Of a DNA stretch of 39,900 nucleotides, positions 1-11,123 are shown one piece after another. Where the stretch lies: assembly GCA_020650975.1 (NCBI GenBank), contig JAIPMN010001641.1, positions 1 through 39,900 on the forward strand, read 5' to 3'. The notes beneath the pieces are model-generated. The model worked only from the letters and a program-made list of their open reading frames with translations. It did no database searches and was not told where the DNA came from. Every line of letters starts with the position of its first letter. Positions within the stretch are counted from its first letter, which is position 1. The DNA is from Apostichopus californicus (lineage: Eukaryota > Echinodermata > Holothuroidea > Aspidochirotida > Stichopodidae). Position numbers and translations under genes: made by a program.

Positions 1-2
1 CT

Positions 3-125
3 AGCCAGTCCTACCAGGTACCCCCCAACCAGGGCTCTCCAGTCCACCCTAACATTTACCAAGCCGGTGGCCAGCCGCCACCGATGGTCAACTCGCAGCC
101 GCCCCAACAGCAACTCATGATGTAA
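3..125 (+). CDS. C-terminal fragment of an unidentified Pro/Gln-rich protein
   Basis: The window opens inside a reading frame that runs 41 codons to a TAA at 123-125. The visible peptide is rich in Pro, Gln, Ser and Asn (it includes YQVPPNQGSP and GGQPPPMVNSQPPQQQ) and ends in Leu-Met-Met. Such tails are common in endosomal adaptors and RNA-binding proteins, but no domain is visible, so I do not name it. The compositional bias, the clean stop and the AT-rich sequence right after it support a true C-terminus. The 5' part, including any splice site, lies outside the window. It is transcribed in the same direction as NMD3, about 4.6 kb upstream of it. Confidence 0.6.
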   Translation, partial: SQSYQVPPNQGSPVHPNIYQAGGQPPPMVNSQPPQQQLMM

Positions 126-537
126 TGACTAATGGACGAGACCGATATATATTTATATTATATTCAAAAACCTGGGGGAAGTCTTAAGTTTATATTATTT
201 TCACAACCCCCACAAAAGGGCCACAACTGTTTTGGGCCTTTGTCTGATGTTCTGATGAACTGTGAGGGACTTCAAACTGTCCGGTGGAGAAATTTGCATC
301 GGTAAATGTTCTATTAAGCGAGACAACTTTCTAGCAAAGAGGGAACAACTGGGCGAACCACTCTTGTAAGAAATATTTCTCAAGAACTGGTTGACAAAGA
401 CAATTGAGTTGCTTGTTAACCCATAAAGTAGGACCATTGTAGTGTAGTGTAATGAACCATCAATTTCTGTTAAATATTATTATGATCAGAAAGCAAATTT
501 TGACGAAATATTTCGGACAGATTGGGCAGAGAATAAA
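126..537 (+). other. Probable 3' UTR of the left-edge gene, with AATAAA signal
   Basis: AT-rich noncoding sequence follows the stop codon. A canonical AATAAA at 532-537 is the first good poly(A) signal downstream; another lies near 1013. Which is used cannot be decided from sequence. Confidence 0.4.
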
Positions 538-3500
538 ATGCACGATTGTCCGTACGATGCAAAGGCGTAGAGGTAGGGCTTTTAGGTAAACTTGATAGTT
601 TTGTTAAGAAAGATTTATTTTATTCCAGAATTTTTATAATTTCTATTAGTAAATGTCTGCCCTCGATTGATTGAGGATATTGTTTCTCTTAAATAATCAG
701 AATTATGAACATTTATTTTATAGCATTGCAATGTGACACAGCCAGCCTCAATAGAAATCATCAAATTCCATCATTAAAATAGTGGTTGCAGTGTGAACAA
801 TTTATGTCTAATTCATTTTGGTAAATGTGTGTGTTAATATGCATTTGAAACTTGCGGTACACTATTGTTGGAGCACTTGCAGAAGAGCATTAGTTTAACA
901 TAACACTAAGGTTTGTAATTCAGAAGAAAACAGTGTTTTAATAAGGTATAGATGCAGTACGGTGTGCGTTTGATGTCTGCTTCGAGGACCGCAAAAGTTA
1001 CACACTGTAGCAAATAAAACGCAATGTAGAATAGGCCCGTTCGCAGGCGGCGCGGCCGGTGGTAAGGGGGGGGAGCATGGCGGGACGGTTTGGGGTATGA
1101 CGGGTGCATGGATATCCCCAATGTCAATGGTACAAGGCTAGAAAATGGTATTTCGTAGTACGAGGCAGGGACGTAGCCAGAGGGGAGCAGGGGGAGCGAC
1201 TGCTCCCCCCTTTCAGTGTCGAAAAAAATGTTTAAAAACTGTTGTTTTTTTAGCATGGTATTTTGTCAGTGCTCTTTTGATCTTGAATACTCGTCAGCTC
1301 CGTTAACTCGATTATAATCGTAATAACATTCAGTCCTACTGATTCAACTACTTACTTAGTTTGGCAGATGCAATTAGCTAAATTTAGCCTATAGCCTATT
1401 ACAAGGGGTATTGTGGTCTCTTCACATATCTGTCTTGCTTTGAGTAAATGTTTATAATATTGACTTACAAACTCATCTTACCCAAGACAAGATGTATCTT
1501 CATTTGTTTTCGTTTCCCCGATGGAGAGGTATTATGTGCGTAAGGGCTCAAATTAACACTGTACATAAATTTTGTTACATTTTAAAAAGAGAGACATTTT
1601 GTACGAGAGATCAGTAGTTGAACAGCCGGCCTCGGTAAATATTCCCTATGGAATCAATTTTTTGGGGGAGGAGGGTAGGATCATCATAGCTAGAAGTAGT
1701 AGGCTACGTTTGTAACTAAGTACAGAAAAAAGATGAAAAGCTTGACAATGGAAGAATTTGCATCAAAGGGAAAAGATGAAAAATTCATTGTCGATTGCTT
1801 TGTTCGGTTGACTATGTCATAGAAATGACTTTTGAACAGAAAGATCATGGTTACACAGATTGTGGTACAAAGTTATGAATACCATTAATATTTATATATT
1901 ACATAACTTTTAACAATAAAGAGGGTGAAACTGAAACTATGCACCCATTCAGCATATCTAGCAATTTTTGTGCCTGTTTTTTTTGTCCCGTGGATAATAT
2001 GAGATAATGCATGTGTATAACATATATAGAACTTTATTGCATGCAAGTTCCTCAAGTTTATTCATTTAATAGCTGTTTCATTTTTGCACATAAAAATGTC
2101 AAGATGTCATTTATAGACCATCCCAAATATTTCTTCCATGTGATTAAGGTAAACATTAAATTTTGTTTTAATTATTTGCTTTACGACATTCGTTAAAATC
2201 ATAAAACTTCATTTCATTTTACAACATATAACATTATGTCCAATTGCTGTATAAATGGCACAGAATGAAAGCTGTTTTTAGGTGGTTGGAAATAACATAC
2301 AACTCTGGTTTATTTTTTTTATAAGTTGAATGCCTCTTTGGTAGAGATTTTTTGTTCCTTTGATGGTAAATGATGAAAACGGAGGAAAACGCCCCTAAAA
2401 ACCCCAGGAAAGGTTACCTATGGTTGTGATGTTTGCACATTATTAACAGCCACCGTCTGTATAGTCTTATCACTTGTGTGTCAGTGAGAGATCTTAATAC
2501 TGGGCTCTTCTGATGAATCTGTGAATTATGTTGATACTCTTTACCCATTTTGCTCCACCTGGGGTCCAAGGGCCCTTAGGTGGTCCACTAAAAGACTAAG
2601 GGTCCATGAGAGACAGAGGAGGTCTGAGAGGAGAAATTGGGTTGGTCAAAGATAAACAGGTCTTTCAGCATTTTATTAACTTATGTTCATGCTGTCAAGA
2701 CAGACCGAGTCTTTGAGGGTGTCATCTTCAGAAAGTTAAATATTCTTAACCCCAGTCCAAATCGTGGTTATATTTAGGTTATTGGTGACGACTTCTTATG
2801 TCTCGGGTTCCATGAAAATGTCTTTGTTGTCTCTAGAGGTCTGTGGCTGTCAAAAAGGGTTGAAGAACTAGGCTCTATACAATTTAAGGAATAGGTTTGG
2901 AAACTGAAGCATGTTAAACAAAATTGGGGGATAAAGAGATGAATTATTATATGAGTACTATGCCAGGGAGGAACTAGGGATGGGGGTGGGGAGATGGGGG
3001 GGGGGACAAGCCTTATCTAGCTCCTGCAGTTTAGCAAAATAATTATAAAGCAGACTAGTAAATTATGGAAAAAAACTAAAAGAGAAATGTAGACAAGAAA
3101 ATAATAAATAAAACAGAAGCTCAAAGAAAAACAGAGAATTAGTGTCAGCCAAAAGGGATGGAGGAGAGCTGACTTTGCTGAGGGGGGGGGGTGGGGGGAG
3201 GTGAGGTTGAAGTACCTAGCCATAAAAAATCCCTCTGTTCCTAAGCTAGGACTCCTCCCTTTGCCAGAGTGGAAGCCACCTAGTTTTTTTTTTTTAAAGT
3301 CAAGCTTGTCAAGGGAAGATTTCAAGCCAGGGAAGGAGGTGTGATAAGTTTGAATGTCTCTTCCAGTAGTTGTCCATAGCGTCTGCTAATTTCCAGATTT
3401 AAAATTACGTTCACAAATTGTGTATTTATCATTAAAAGATGGGTTAGATACCTCACAAGCTGTAGTGCTTCATGTGTTTTTTTTTCACATCCTGGAAACT

Positions 3501-4749
3501 GTTTCTAGCGTTCTGTATGTATTATATGATACAGAAAACTTTAAATATATAAAAGGGTTTAAGGAAAATGTTTTATTTTCTTGTTACATCTCATTTTTTT
3601 TTCTTCTTTTATATCACAAAGTACATGATTTCTTTGGGGAAAAAAGTTGCTCTTCAATATCCCACAAAACCACCCTGATATGATGTTACAATAACCTTGT
3701 AATCAAAGGGAAGACAGAGGCTTAATGCACCCTCATTACTTAACAAAATTTGCACTTTCTTTTCAATAGAGTTTTGGGTCCAAACAGTGAGGCTATCCAT
3801 ATTAGGCCCCCTAGTTACTTCCAGCATATCACTGGTCCCATCCCTGCAGGAACAATCTGATAAAATGCTTGTCTCTCCCCCCCCCCCCCGCCTCACCCTC
3901 TCTCCCCATATCACAACTCGACTTTTTCCTAAGTCTTTGGACAAGATCACCACAGGGGCAGATCCAGGTAAGGGGCCCCGAGTTGCCCGGCAGCCCAGGT
4001 TCCGTCCATTTTTATTGTTTTGGGGAGGTCACAGAAAATCAACTACAAAGTTACTTTTGACAATTAAACATGTAGGCCAACCCAAGTGAAGTGAGGAAAA
4101 GCCTGATTTCCGTAGTGATCATAAAGGTCATTTGAGGTCAGCAGTTATAAAATCTTTTGTAAATATGAAAACTGGAAAAGCAATGCAATAATTGAGCTGC
4201 ATACCTGATAATTATGCGAGCAATGCTTATTAAATTCAGAGATCAATGGGCAAAATTCAAAAAATTTCTTGTGTTCAGTGCTAACCTAAATGTTGTGACG
4301 GTGGGAATTAAAAGATGTGACGGTGGGAATCAGCAACCATGTTGGCTTTGCGGTTTATTTTTCTTTTCTTTTTTAAATTCCCTTACATGGAAAAAAGTTC
4401 CTTAAGAAATTATACCTCTCTATTTCTGTTATCAAGAATTTTAATTTTAATGGTATATTCAAAGTCCGAAGAAAATGTAAATGAGGTACCATATTACCTA
4501 ATCGTCTGTATTGGATACTGCATTTAATCACTTGCTGAATAAACCGCATACTCTTACTCGGTGTTGCGCAATAACTTACTACGTAGTTTTTCACTGCATT
4601 GTGAAAACATGTGCTGTGTTAATTTGGTATACTGTCGATATTACACAACGTATTGAACATTGTGCTGAAGTTCGTTCACACAGTAACATTCACGCCACTG
4701 ACAAGTCAGAATTCTTAGTCAGAGAACGTAAACCGACGTCGTCGTGAAT
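538..4749. other. Intergenic spacer with degraded repeats
   Basis: I find no convincing exon between the left-edge gene and NMD3. The stretch holds a GC-rich segment near 1030-1225 containing GGGACGTAGCCAG, a motif often seen at ends of invertebrate transposons. It also holds a hAT-like remnant (about 2530-2880), long G or C runs (2985-3006, 3181-3200, 3877-3890), a GC-rich repeat-like patch at 3955-4035 and a small direct repeat (GTGACGGTGGGAAT, near 4297 and 4318). Open frames here are short and lack splice context or family resemblance. Confidence 0.5.
2530..2880. mobile_element. Possible hAT-like nonautonomous element remnant
   Basis: The right part (2851-2873) reads CTGTCAAAAAGGGTTGAAGAAC, which resembles the AAAAAGGTTGAGAACC ends of many hAT-superfamily elements. 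The left part contains a GGGTCCAAGGGCCCTTAGG patch typical of such repeats. I could not find a matching left terminal inverted repeat or a target-site duplication, so the boundaries are approximate and the class is an inference. Confidence 0.35.
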
Positions 4750-7700
4750 ATGGAATATATGGTAGAAAATGACTCACAAGAAGAAGGAAAAATGTAATTC
4801 GTCTTAGTACAGTAGTAGCAACTTGTTAGGCTAACGTTAGCTTGCAGTAGCCTAGGACTAACCTAACTGTACTCTGCAGTTAACGTTAACTTAGGCCTCT
4901 AGTCTAAGTCAAACTTATACTAGGCATACGTCCAGCCTGCTTATGGCAGTATGCCTACACCAGAGCATTCACCCAATTACAGACAGAGTTTAGTTACAGA
5001 AGTATTCGCATTTTGTTAATTGATATTTCTCACATGCAGTTTATTAGGCCTAGGTGAGAGAGTTGAATCTTTGGTACTAATTTAGAATCCGTACCATTCC
5101 TAACCCTACTTCCTAACCCCTAACCCTACTTCCTAACCCTACTTCCTAATTCCTAACCCCTAATTCCTAGCCCCTAGTAAGCTTTCCCATTCATATGGTA
5201 CGGATTCTATAGTTAGGCCGAATCTTTTAAAGATCTGCATTATTGGCTCCAATTATACTGCACGCAATAGCTAGGAAAGTTTTTTGATTACATAATCCAC
5301 CTGGCACGTCATAAATCGACCTCAGAATTTACAATTAGCCCGCATAGCTTCTTAACACCATTAAGCTCATTGTGTAAACACTGTGAGGAAATATGTTCAT
5401 GTCTACAGTGTAGTCAATCATACAGGTACAGCGTTCACACAAAGACCCTCATACAAGAAAAAATATGTGGCAGGCGTTGCAGACTAATTGTTAAAAAGAG
5501 GCCATTTTTACGACCAAGGCAGGTTGATTACGTAATTTCAAGAAACTTTTCCATGATAGCGTGCTATAGTTGGGGTCTATACAGACGACCTTAAATTTCA
5601 ATTGGACTTAGGCCTAATCATGTTTGCATCAGAGACTGATTGATGGAGAACTGGAAGATATCCATATTGCTAAGTAAAATTTCATATTTTATTTACAACA
5701 AAAGTTCATTGTGCATTATTTGAATAATTTCTGTTCAAATTCATAATGATTGACATTTCTTGATATTTCAGATTGTGTTGCGAGTGTGGGAGGCCTATCG
5801 CTCCTAACCCAGCAAATATGTGCGTGGCTTGTCTGAGAACGAGGGTCGATATTACTGAAGGGATACCCAAGCAGGTTTCTATGTACTTCTGTAAAGGTTG
5901 TGAGAGGTGAGTGCTTTAATTCTGATCATATTTTGAAGTATTCAGATAGGAGACACAAACCCAACAAACATCATTGGTCTAAGTGATAAAGATAAATGTG
6001 AATAACTATCCCAATCAACTGAGAAGAAAAAAGTTATTCCATGGATATATCACAGATTTAATGTTGCCTATATTAACTCATAATTCTGAAGACTGGAACA
6101 AATCTGGATACATTACAACATTATCAGGGCCACATTGTGTTTGCCTTTCAAGTTCTTGTTTTTCTGTATTTATCAAAGTATTTATTTTCTGTAATAGAGG
6201 TCTAGGTCAAAAATATTTATTTGTCATTAAAAGTCAAGATTCTTTGTATAAGGATTGCTGTTCAATCTTTCACTCATTTTGCATTCGGCCAAATATGCCT
6301 TTGTTCTTTTAAACTTTGCTGTTCTGTTTTATACTTGTCTGTTACCCTGCTTGTGAGGGATGTGACGTGAAGTCTTTACTTGAAAATTCTGTTTTATTTT
6401 AGATATTTTCAGCCCCCGACTAATTGGGTACGCTGTACACTGGAATCAAGAGAGCTGCTGGCAATCTGCCTTAAGAAGCTGAAAGGTTTGACTAAAGTAA
6501 GCTAATTGACGAGGATGCTTGCTACATATATATTTATGTGTGTGTGATTGTGTTGAGGTGGAAAATCCAGAATGGTGGAAAAACTTCCAGCCTTCACTGG
6601 GATTCGAACCCGGGCCTCCCGCTTTATATGCAGACACCCTAACCACTACGCTATGGATGCTTATTGTATGTCCAGAGGTTTGAAACTAGTAAGAAAGGTT
6701 GTAATTCCACTGTAGGCTTTTGTCACCTGTGTCGAACAATGCTAATTCTGTTTTGGTGACATATTTTGTCTTACTCTAGAGATTAAACATGATACTAACC
6801 AACTCAATTTACATAAATATGTATATCCTGTTTATTACATTTACATATTTTACAGAAATGCTCCTAAAGTGTTTTACGATCTGAAGGAAGGGGGTGGGGG
6901 TGAGGGGGGGGGGAGTGGTTGTTGAGAAAGCCCAGTAACTTTGTAATTAGTTATTCACCACCCTTGATGTATATTGCTCATTTGGAACTTGATAACTCCA
7001 GTTGTTCTAGATGGAAATTTCAAGAGACATATTTTTTGTAAATATTTAATTCTGTATATTTCCACTCAGACTTAAATACAGGATATGTATATAACAGACT
7101 AGAAAGTGGTGGAGGAATAAGGAAGCATGGGTTCTATTTTATGACAAGATGTTTGCCTATCCTGTATGGCCTATCTTGTATGATTGGACAAAATCTCACG
7201 AAAATGAGGCCCATACATGATAAGATGTTTGCCTATCCTGTATGGCCTATCTTGTATAATTGGACAAAAACCCCCACAAAAATATGGCCCATACATGATC
7301 AGTGGTTGTCAGTGTTCTCTCTGTTTTTATATTATGTATGAATTTTTCGTTTTCAGGTCCATTTAGTAGATGCATCCTTCGTTTGGACAGAACCACATTC
7401 CAAGAGGATAAAGGTTCAGTTAGTGATACAGAAAGAGGTCATGGGAGGAACCATCCTACAACAGACGTTCATCGTAGAGTACATCATCCAGGGTCAGATG
7501 TGCACAGATTGCCACCGTATTGAAGCCAAGGACTTCTGGAAAGCAGTGGTACAGCTGAGGCAGAAGGTATGGTTGAAAGTTACAGCTAACTTCTAGTTCC
7601 CATGAAATACAATAATGACATTACAAGAACACCCATCTCAATGCATACAACTCAGTTTGTTCAGAGTTGTGTAGACATATCTTGACGTTAGCCTTGATCA

Positions 7701-10700
7701 TACATGTGTAGTTTTTTTTATGCAAAACATATTCTCCTCTTTTGAAAATTTCTAATATAAATGTGTAGTACACTTATATACCTGAAGCATCACTAACTCT
7801 ATGCATGTAAAGGAGATAAAGTCTTTCACTTTTTACTCTCATGCAAGATAGAGAAGGTGAAGTTTAAAGTTTTATTTACACTTGATTTCAATGTGTTTAT
7901 GAATTGAACAAAACACAAAACTGCAACCTTCTAAACAGGCTATAAAGTTACCTACAGATTACTGGACCTTCAAAACAGGCTATAAAGTTACCTACAGATT
8001 ACTGGACCTTTAAGTACAGGCTATAAAGTTACCTACAGATTACTGGACCTTTTAAACAGGCTCTAAAGTTACCTTTAGATTGGTAGACCATTTAAACAGG
8101 CTGTAAAGTTACCTACATATTGCTAGACCTTTTAAACAAGCTATAATGTTACCTACAGATTGCTAGACATTCTAAACTGGCTAAAAAGTTTCAGAAATGT
8201 AAAGTACACATTGTTGTTGCTTTTCTGCACATTTTGTACGTATTCATCATTTCTTGAGAGTCCTTGCTGTCTATTCGTTAGTTACAAGGTCATCAACCTT
8301 TCAACAAAATGGTGCTAGTAATATCCATCGCTTAATTTGCTTTGGTCCCTCCCCCATCAACCCAATCTTGCTTTTCTCATTACACCCCCCTCCCCATCAT
8401 CCCACCCCTTTCTCTTATACCATTACTACCATCGTTGCTCTTATTTCTCCCCCTACCATGTAATCTTCGTAACTTGTTTTTCTTCTACAGGTTTCGCATA
8501 AGAAGACCTTTTTCTACTTGGAGCAGTTGATTCTGAAGCACAGCATACATCGTAACACTCTCAACATCAAGCAACACGACAACGGCCTCGACTTCTTCTT
8601 CTCCCAAATCGACCATGCACGAAAAATGACAGACTTTTTCATGAACATGGTACCTTGCAAGTAAGTTCATTTAAAAATTTTTTTTTTTTTGAAGTTCATA
8701 TTTTTCTTTTATGATTGGTCTGGTATTATTCCGCTCAAAGAAGTTCGACCAAATCACTCCTTTTCTTCGGTAACTGCACTGGTTACCTGTTTCCTACAGG
8801 ATAAACTTCAAGATCATCCTGCTCACATATAAAGCCCTGCATGGATTAGCACCAAAATACATGAGTAGCATGATCAGATGGAAGACCACCACCCGCTCTC
8901 TCCGATCCTAAAATCAGCTACCTAAGTGGAAGCTCATATCATTTGGTCAACGATCGTTTTCTAATGCCGCTCCTACTCTTTGGAACTCACTTCTACTGCA
9001 CATCAAGTCGGCACCCAACGTTAACATTTTCAAAAACATACTCAAAACTTATCTATTTTTGACTGCCTTCCCTGAGCACTAACACTAAGCATTGGTTTTC
9101 CTCTGGATATTGGCGCTATATCAATTTGCATTTATTATGATTATTATTATTATTATATAGAAATAGAAATGAGTTTTAGGAGATACTTTAGAAATATTCC
9201 ACTTTGATTTGTCAAACGGAAAGTTACCTCTGGACTCTCCGTAATAGAAAGAGTATATTGCATGTCCACCAAAATGGAAGGTTTAATGTGAAAATTAATC
9301 TTGATGAAAGGTCGTCGGCAAACAGCCAAGCTATTACACAGGTCTACTGACTTGACCATCAACAGACTTTTATTTATTTTTGTTTGGGATGGGGGAGGGG
9401 GGGGGGTGGGGGAGGAAGAGAAAGGGTGGTTCAAGCATGACATTGAATGTGCTTGGTGAACCAGGCCTGTCTGCGTGGTGCTGCTCAAGGTATTATCCAC
9501 CTTGTGGTTAACTGACCAACCTGTCTTTATTTCCCTATCTGTTTTCAATTTGATCTATTTTGGTGTAAACTAATCTATTTTGGTAAAATTCAACCATTTT
9601 AAATATTCCTCTATTGATTATTCATAATTCAGGTACAAGACTGCCAAGGAGCTGGTCTCACATGATATCCATAGCAACAACTATAACTACAAGAATACCT
9701 TCTCTGTTGAGATTGCACCTATAAACAAGGTAAGCTTTTGCCTCATTTTACACATAACGATGGTTCAGAGCAAAAATTTGGAAAGACCATACAGAATATT
9801 ACCACCGTTGGAGATTTGTGGCTGTAATTGGTCTTGTTATGAACCAGTGCTGTGGTAGAGTGGAGGTGGTTTCATTATAAGAAACGAATTCTAGCTTTTG
9901 GAAGGGTTTGGGTTTGATTCCTGGCAGGCTAGAGTTAGGTGGGTTTTTTATCCAGGAGAATTCTGAAATTTTCTAATCTGAAATTGTCTTCAAATTGGAT
10001 AGTCACATAGCCAACCTGATGTGAATTTTAAGTGATAAGCTATAGGGGTCCTACGTGCACACTCGGCTGTATAGGGAAGTTTAGGTCATAAAAAAACTAC
10101 CTTCCAGATGGATGTAGTAATGTTTGATAGAGGTCTGCAGACATGTATTGAAATCATCGCAGTAAATATCAGAAGGCATTATAGCAAACAGATGGGCTTT
10201 TCAGCAATTTACCATCTGTGCCGTCTCTTACCTGTAGCATATGCAACAGGGGAGCCTAAGCTGTACATAATAACTTACATTGCTAGGCTAGGCTACATAA
10301 TAACATGTATAATTAACATTGGGCCTAGGTTAGTTTAGGTTCACATGCTTGTATGGATTGCTCTCGCTCCCATAGATGAACATGGGTTGGTTAATATTAT
10401 ATTAGAACTTATCAAGGCCGTCAGTTACCTGTAGCATATGTAACAAGACAGCCTAAGCTTTACATAATAACTTACGTTGCTAGGCTAGGCTACATATGTA
10501 GTAACATATAATTAACATTGGGCCTAGGTTAGGTTCAAGTTAACTTGCTTGTATCGATTGCTCTCGCTCCCGTAGATGAAGACGTGTTGGTTAATATTAT
10601 ACTAGAACTAATCTAGGCCGTCAGTTACCTGTAGCCTAGCTCAGATGGAGAAGGAATTGCTACTCAAATCAGAAGGTCTCATCAATGATTGTCTATTTTT

Positions 10701-11016
10701 AAGACAAATTAATCAACAGTGATTGAACTTGACCATTTCTTTACCAATAAATTTTAATCCCCAGAGCTAAGTCTCCAGTCTGCTATCTCCATCTGGAGAC
10801 ATCTTGTACTCTTACATTACTTCCGCCTTAAAAAGTTGCATGTGTGATATTTTCCTCCTTCAACAGAATTTTTCGTTTATTTTAATGCAAATTTTCAGGA
10901 TACAGTTGTCTGTCTCCCAAAGAAGCTGGCAGGACAATTGGGTAACATGAGTCAGATCTGCGTCTGTATCCGGGTCAACAGCGTGATGCAGTTTATCGAC
11001 CCAAACACACTCCAGT
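4750..11016 (+). CDS. NMD3: 60S ribosomal export protein NMD3, N-terminal ~289 residues (3' exons not found)
   Basis: NMD3 is the adaptor that loads nascent 60S subunits onto CRM1 for nuclear export and is released in the cytoplasm. Visible coding exons are 4750-4793, 5772-5906, 6403-6496, 7357-7566, 8491-8660, 9633-9729 and 10899-11016, plus a 5' UTR of unknown length before 4750. All junctions are GT-AG with matching phase. The start gives MEYM, as in vertebrate NMD3, and joins through a split Ile codon to LCCECGRPIAPNPANMC. Four CxxC zinc-binding pairs are seen (CCEC, CVAC, CKGC, CTDC). Other family signatures are ESRELLAICLKK, SFVWTEPHSKRIKVQL, EAKDFWKAVVQLRQK and GNMSQICVCIRV. The last visible exon ends ...IDPNTLQ in phase 1. 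The remaining ~210 residues, including the part that carries the NES/NLS in known NMD3, were not found downstream. Confidence 0.95.
5083..5209. mobile_element. Short inverted-repeat element enclosing a telomere-like array
   Basis: TAGAATCCGTACCAT (5083-5097) and its perfect reverse complement (5195-5209) flank a cluster of CCTAACCC/CCTACTTCCTAA units (5098-5175). Read with a TA target site, the element is TA|GAATCC...GGATTC|TA, the pattern of a TA-inserting MITE. It sits in NMD3 intron 1. Confidence 0.6.
5098..5175 (+). repeat. Interstitial telomere-like CCTAACCC repeats
   Basis: Several CCTAACCC and CTAACCCCTAACCCTA units alternate with CTTCCTAA variants. CCCTAA is the canonical animal telomere repeat on this strand, but the copies here are interrupted, so this is an interstitial and degenerate array, not a telomere. 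Confidence 0.6.
5276..5549. mobile_element. MITE-like element with ~30-bp inverted ends in NMD3 intron 1
   Basis: The left arm (5276-5305, starting AAAGTTTTTTGATTAC) is reverse-complementary to the right arm (5518-5549), with about four mismatches and a 2-nt indel. The ~275-bp size and absence of a coding frame fit a nonautonomous DNA transposon. No clear target-site duplication was identified. Confidence 0.5.
6555..6745 (-). mobile_element. tRNA-derived repeat (SINE-like), copy 1, intact A and B boxes
   Basis: On the minus strand a tRNA-like head starts at about 6660, with A box TAGCGTAGTGG (6653-6643) and B box GGTTCGAATCC (6610-6600), both matching the pol III consensus. Similarity to a second copy (18650-18842) extends past the tRNA head on both sides, including ~85 bp upstream of it. 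That is unusual for a simple tRNA SINE. It lies in an NMD3 intron, antisense to the gene. It is not called a tRNA gene because the arms do not pair convincingly. Confidence 0.65.
7141..7299 (+). repeat. ~80-bp tandem duplication in NMD3 intron
   Basis: Two adjacent copies share AAGATGTTTGCCTATCCTG, TGGCCTATCTTGTAT and GGCCCATACATGAT with few differences, starting near 7144 and 7222. They are noncoding and lie just before the exon at 7357. Confidence 0.75.
7931..8190 (+). repeat. 40-bp minisatellite in NMD3 intron
   Basis: About 6-7 copies of a 40-bp unit whose core reads ACAGGCTATAAAGTTACCTA. Units begin near 7931, 7971, 8012, 8052, 8092, 8132 and 8172, and the last ones are increasingly diverged. 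The spacing is regular with no unique spacers, so this is a simple tandem array. Confidence 0.85.
8711..9162 (+). mobile_element. 3' tail of a CR1/L2-like non-LTR retrotransposon (pseudogenised)
   Basis: A broken frame from about 8742 encodes the ORF2 C-terminus common in this group: ITPFLR, then LHWLPVSYRINFKI, TYKALHGLAPKY, TTTRSLRS, GQRSFSNAAPTLWNSL and FKNILKTYLF. In-frame stops (after PFLR and after RSLRS) show it is dead. The 3' end GGCGCTATATCAATTTGCATTT leads into an (ATT)n tail ending at about 9162, as is usual for L2-type insertions. The 5' part is absent, as expected for 5'-truncated LINE copies. It sits in the NMD3 intron between the exons at 8491 and 9633. Confidence 0.8.
9840..9990 (+). 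mobile_element. Possible second tRNA-derived SINE family
   Basis: TGGTAGAGTGG (9853-9863) matches the pol III A-box consensus, and GGTTTGATTCC (9911-9921) matches the B box with one mismatch, at a slightly long spacing of 47 bp. The sequence between and after them does not match the 6555-6745 repeat. There is no second copy in the window, so this stays tentative. Confidence 0.4.
10221..10640 (+). repeat. ~200-bp tandem duplication, two copies plus a partial third
   Basis: Units begin at about 10221, 10418 and 10618. Shared landmarks are TTACCTGTAGCATATG, GCTAGGCTAGGCTACATA, TTAACATTGGGCCTAGGTTAG, ATTGCTCTCGCTCCC and GGTTGGTTAATATTAT. The third copy ends after about 20 bases. It is noncoding, in the last visible NMD3 intron. 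Confidence 0.8.
10770..10799. repeat. Small perfect hairpin
   Basis: GTCTCCAG and CTGGAGAC form a perfect 8-bp inverted repeat around a 14-nt loop, about 100 bp upstream of the NMD3 exon at 10899. No terminator or regulatory role is implied. Confidence 0.4.
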
Positions 11017-11123
11017 GTAAGTAATGGGGGGAGACTAAAGCTGTCTGCAATATAGGGAAAGCATTCTTTAAGTAATATTCATTCATACTTAGTAAAGATT
11101 CCTAAATCCTATTGGTCCATTCA

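Noticed and set aside
906-1256. 116-codon minus-strand frame near the left gene
   Set aside because: It overlaps a repeat-like GC-rich patch with the GGGACGTAGCCAG motif, and no domain is visible.
5370-5594. Cys-rich open frame (74 codons) in NMD3 intron 1
   Set aside because: It runs across the right arm of an inverted-repeat element, has no splice link to the NMD3 exons, and its Cys spacing does not match the NMD3 zinc pairs.
6590-6660. tRNA gene on the minus strand
   Set aside because: A and B boxes are good, but acceptor and anticodon arms do not pair convincingly, and the sequence is part of a dispersed repeat with a decayed second copy.
7931-8190. Regular 40-, 51- and 31-bp repeats as CRISPR-like arrays
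   Set aside because: Units are contiguous with no unique spacers and the genome is animal; they are minisatellites.
9153-9548. 131-codon minus-strand frame
   Set aside because: It includes the antisense of a G-run giving a Pro stretch, overlaps intron sequence beside the LINE tail, and has no family resemblance.
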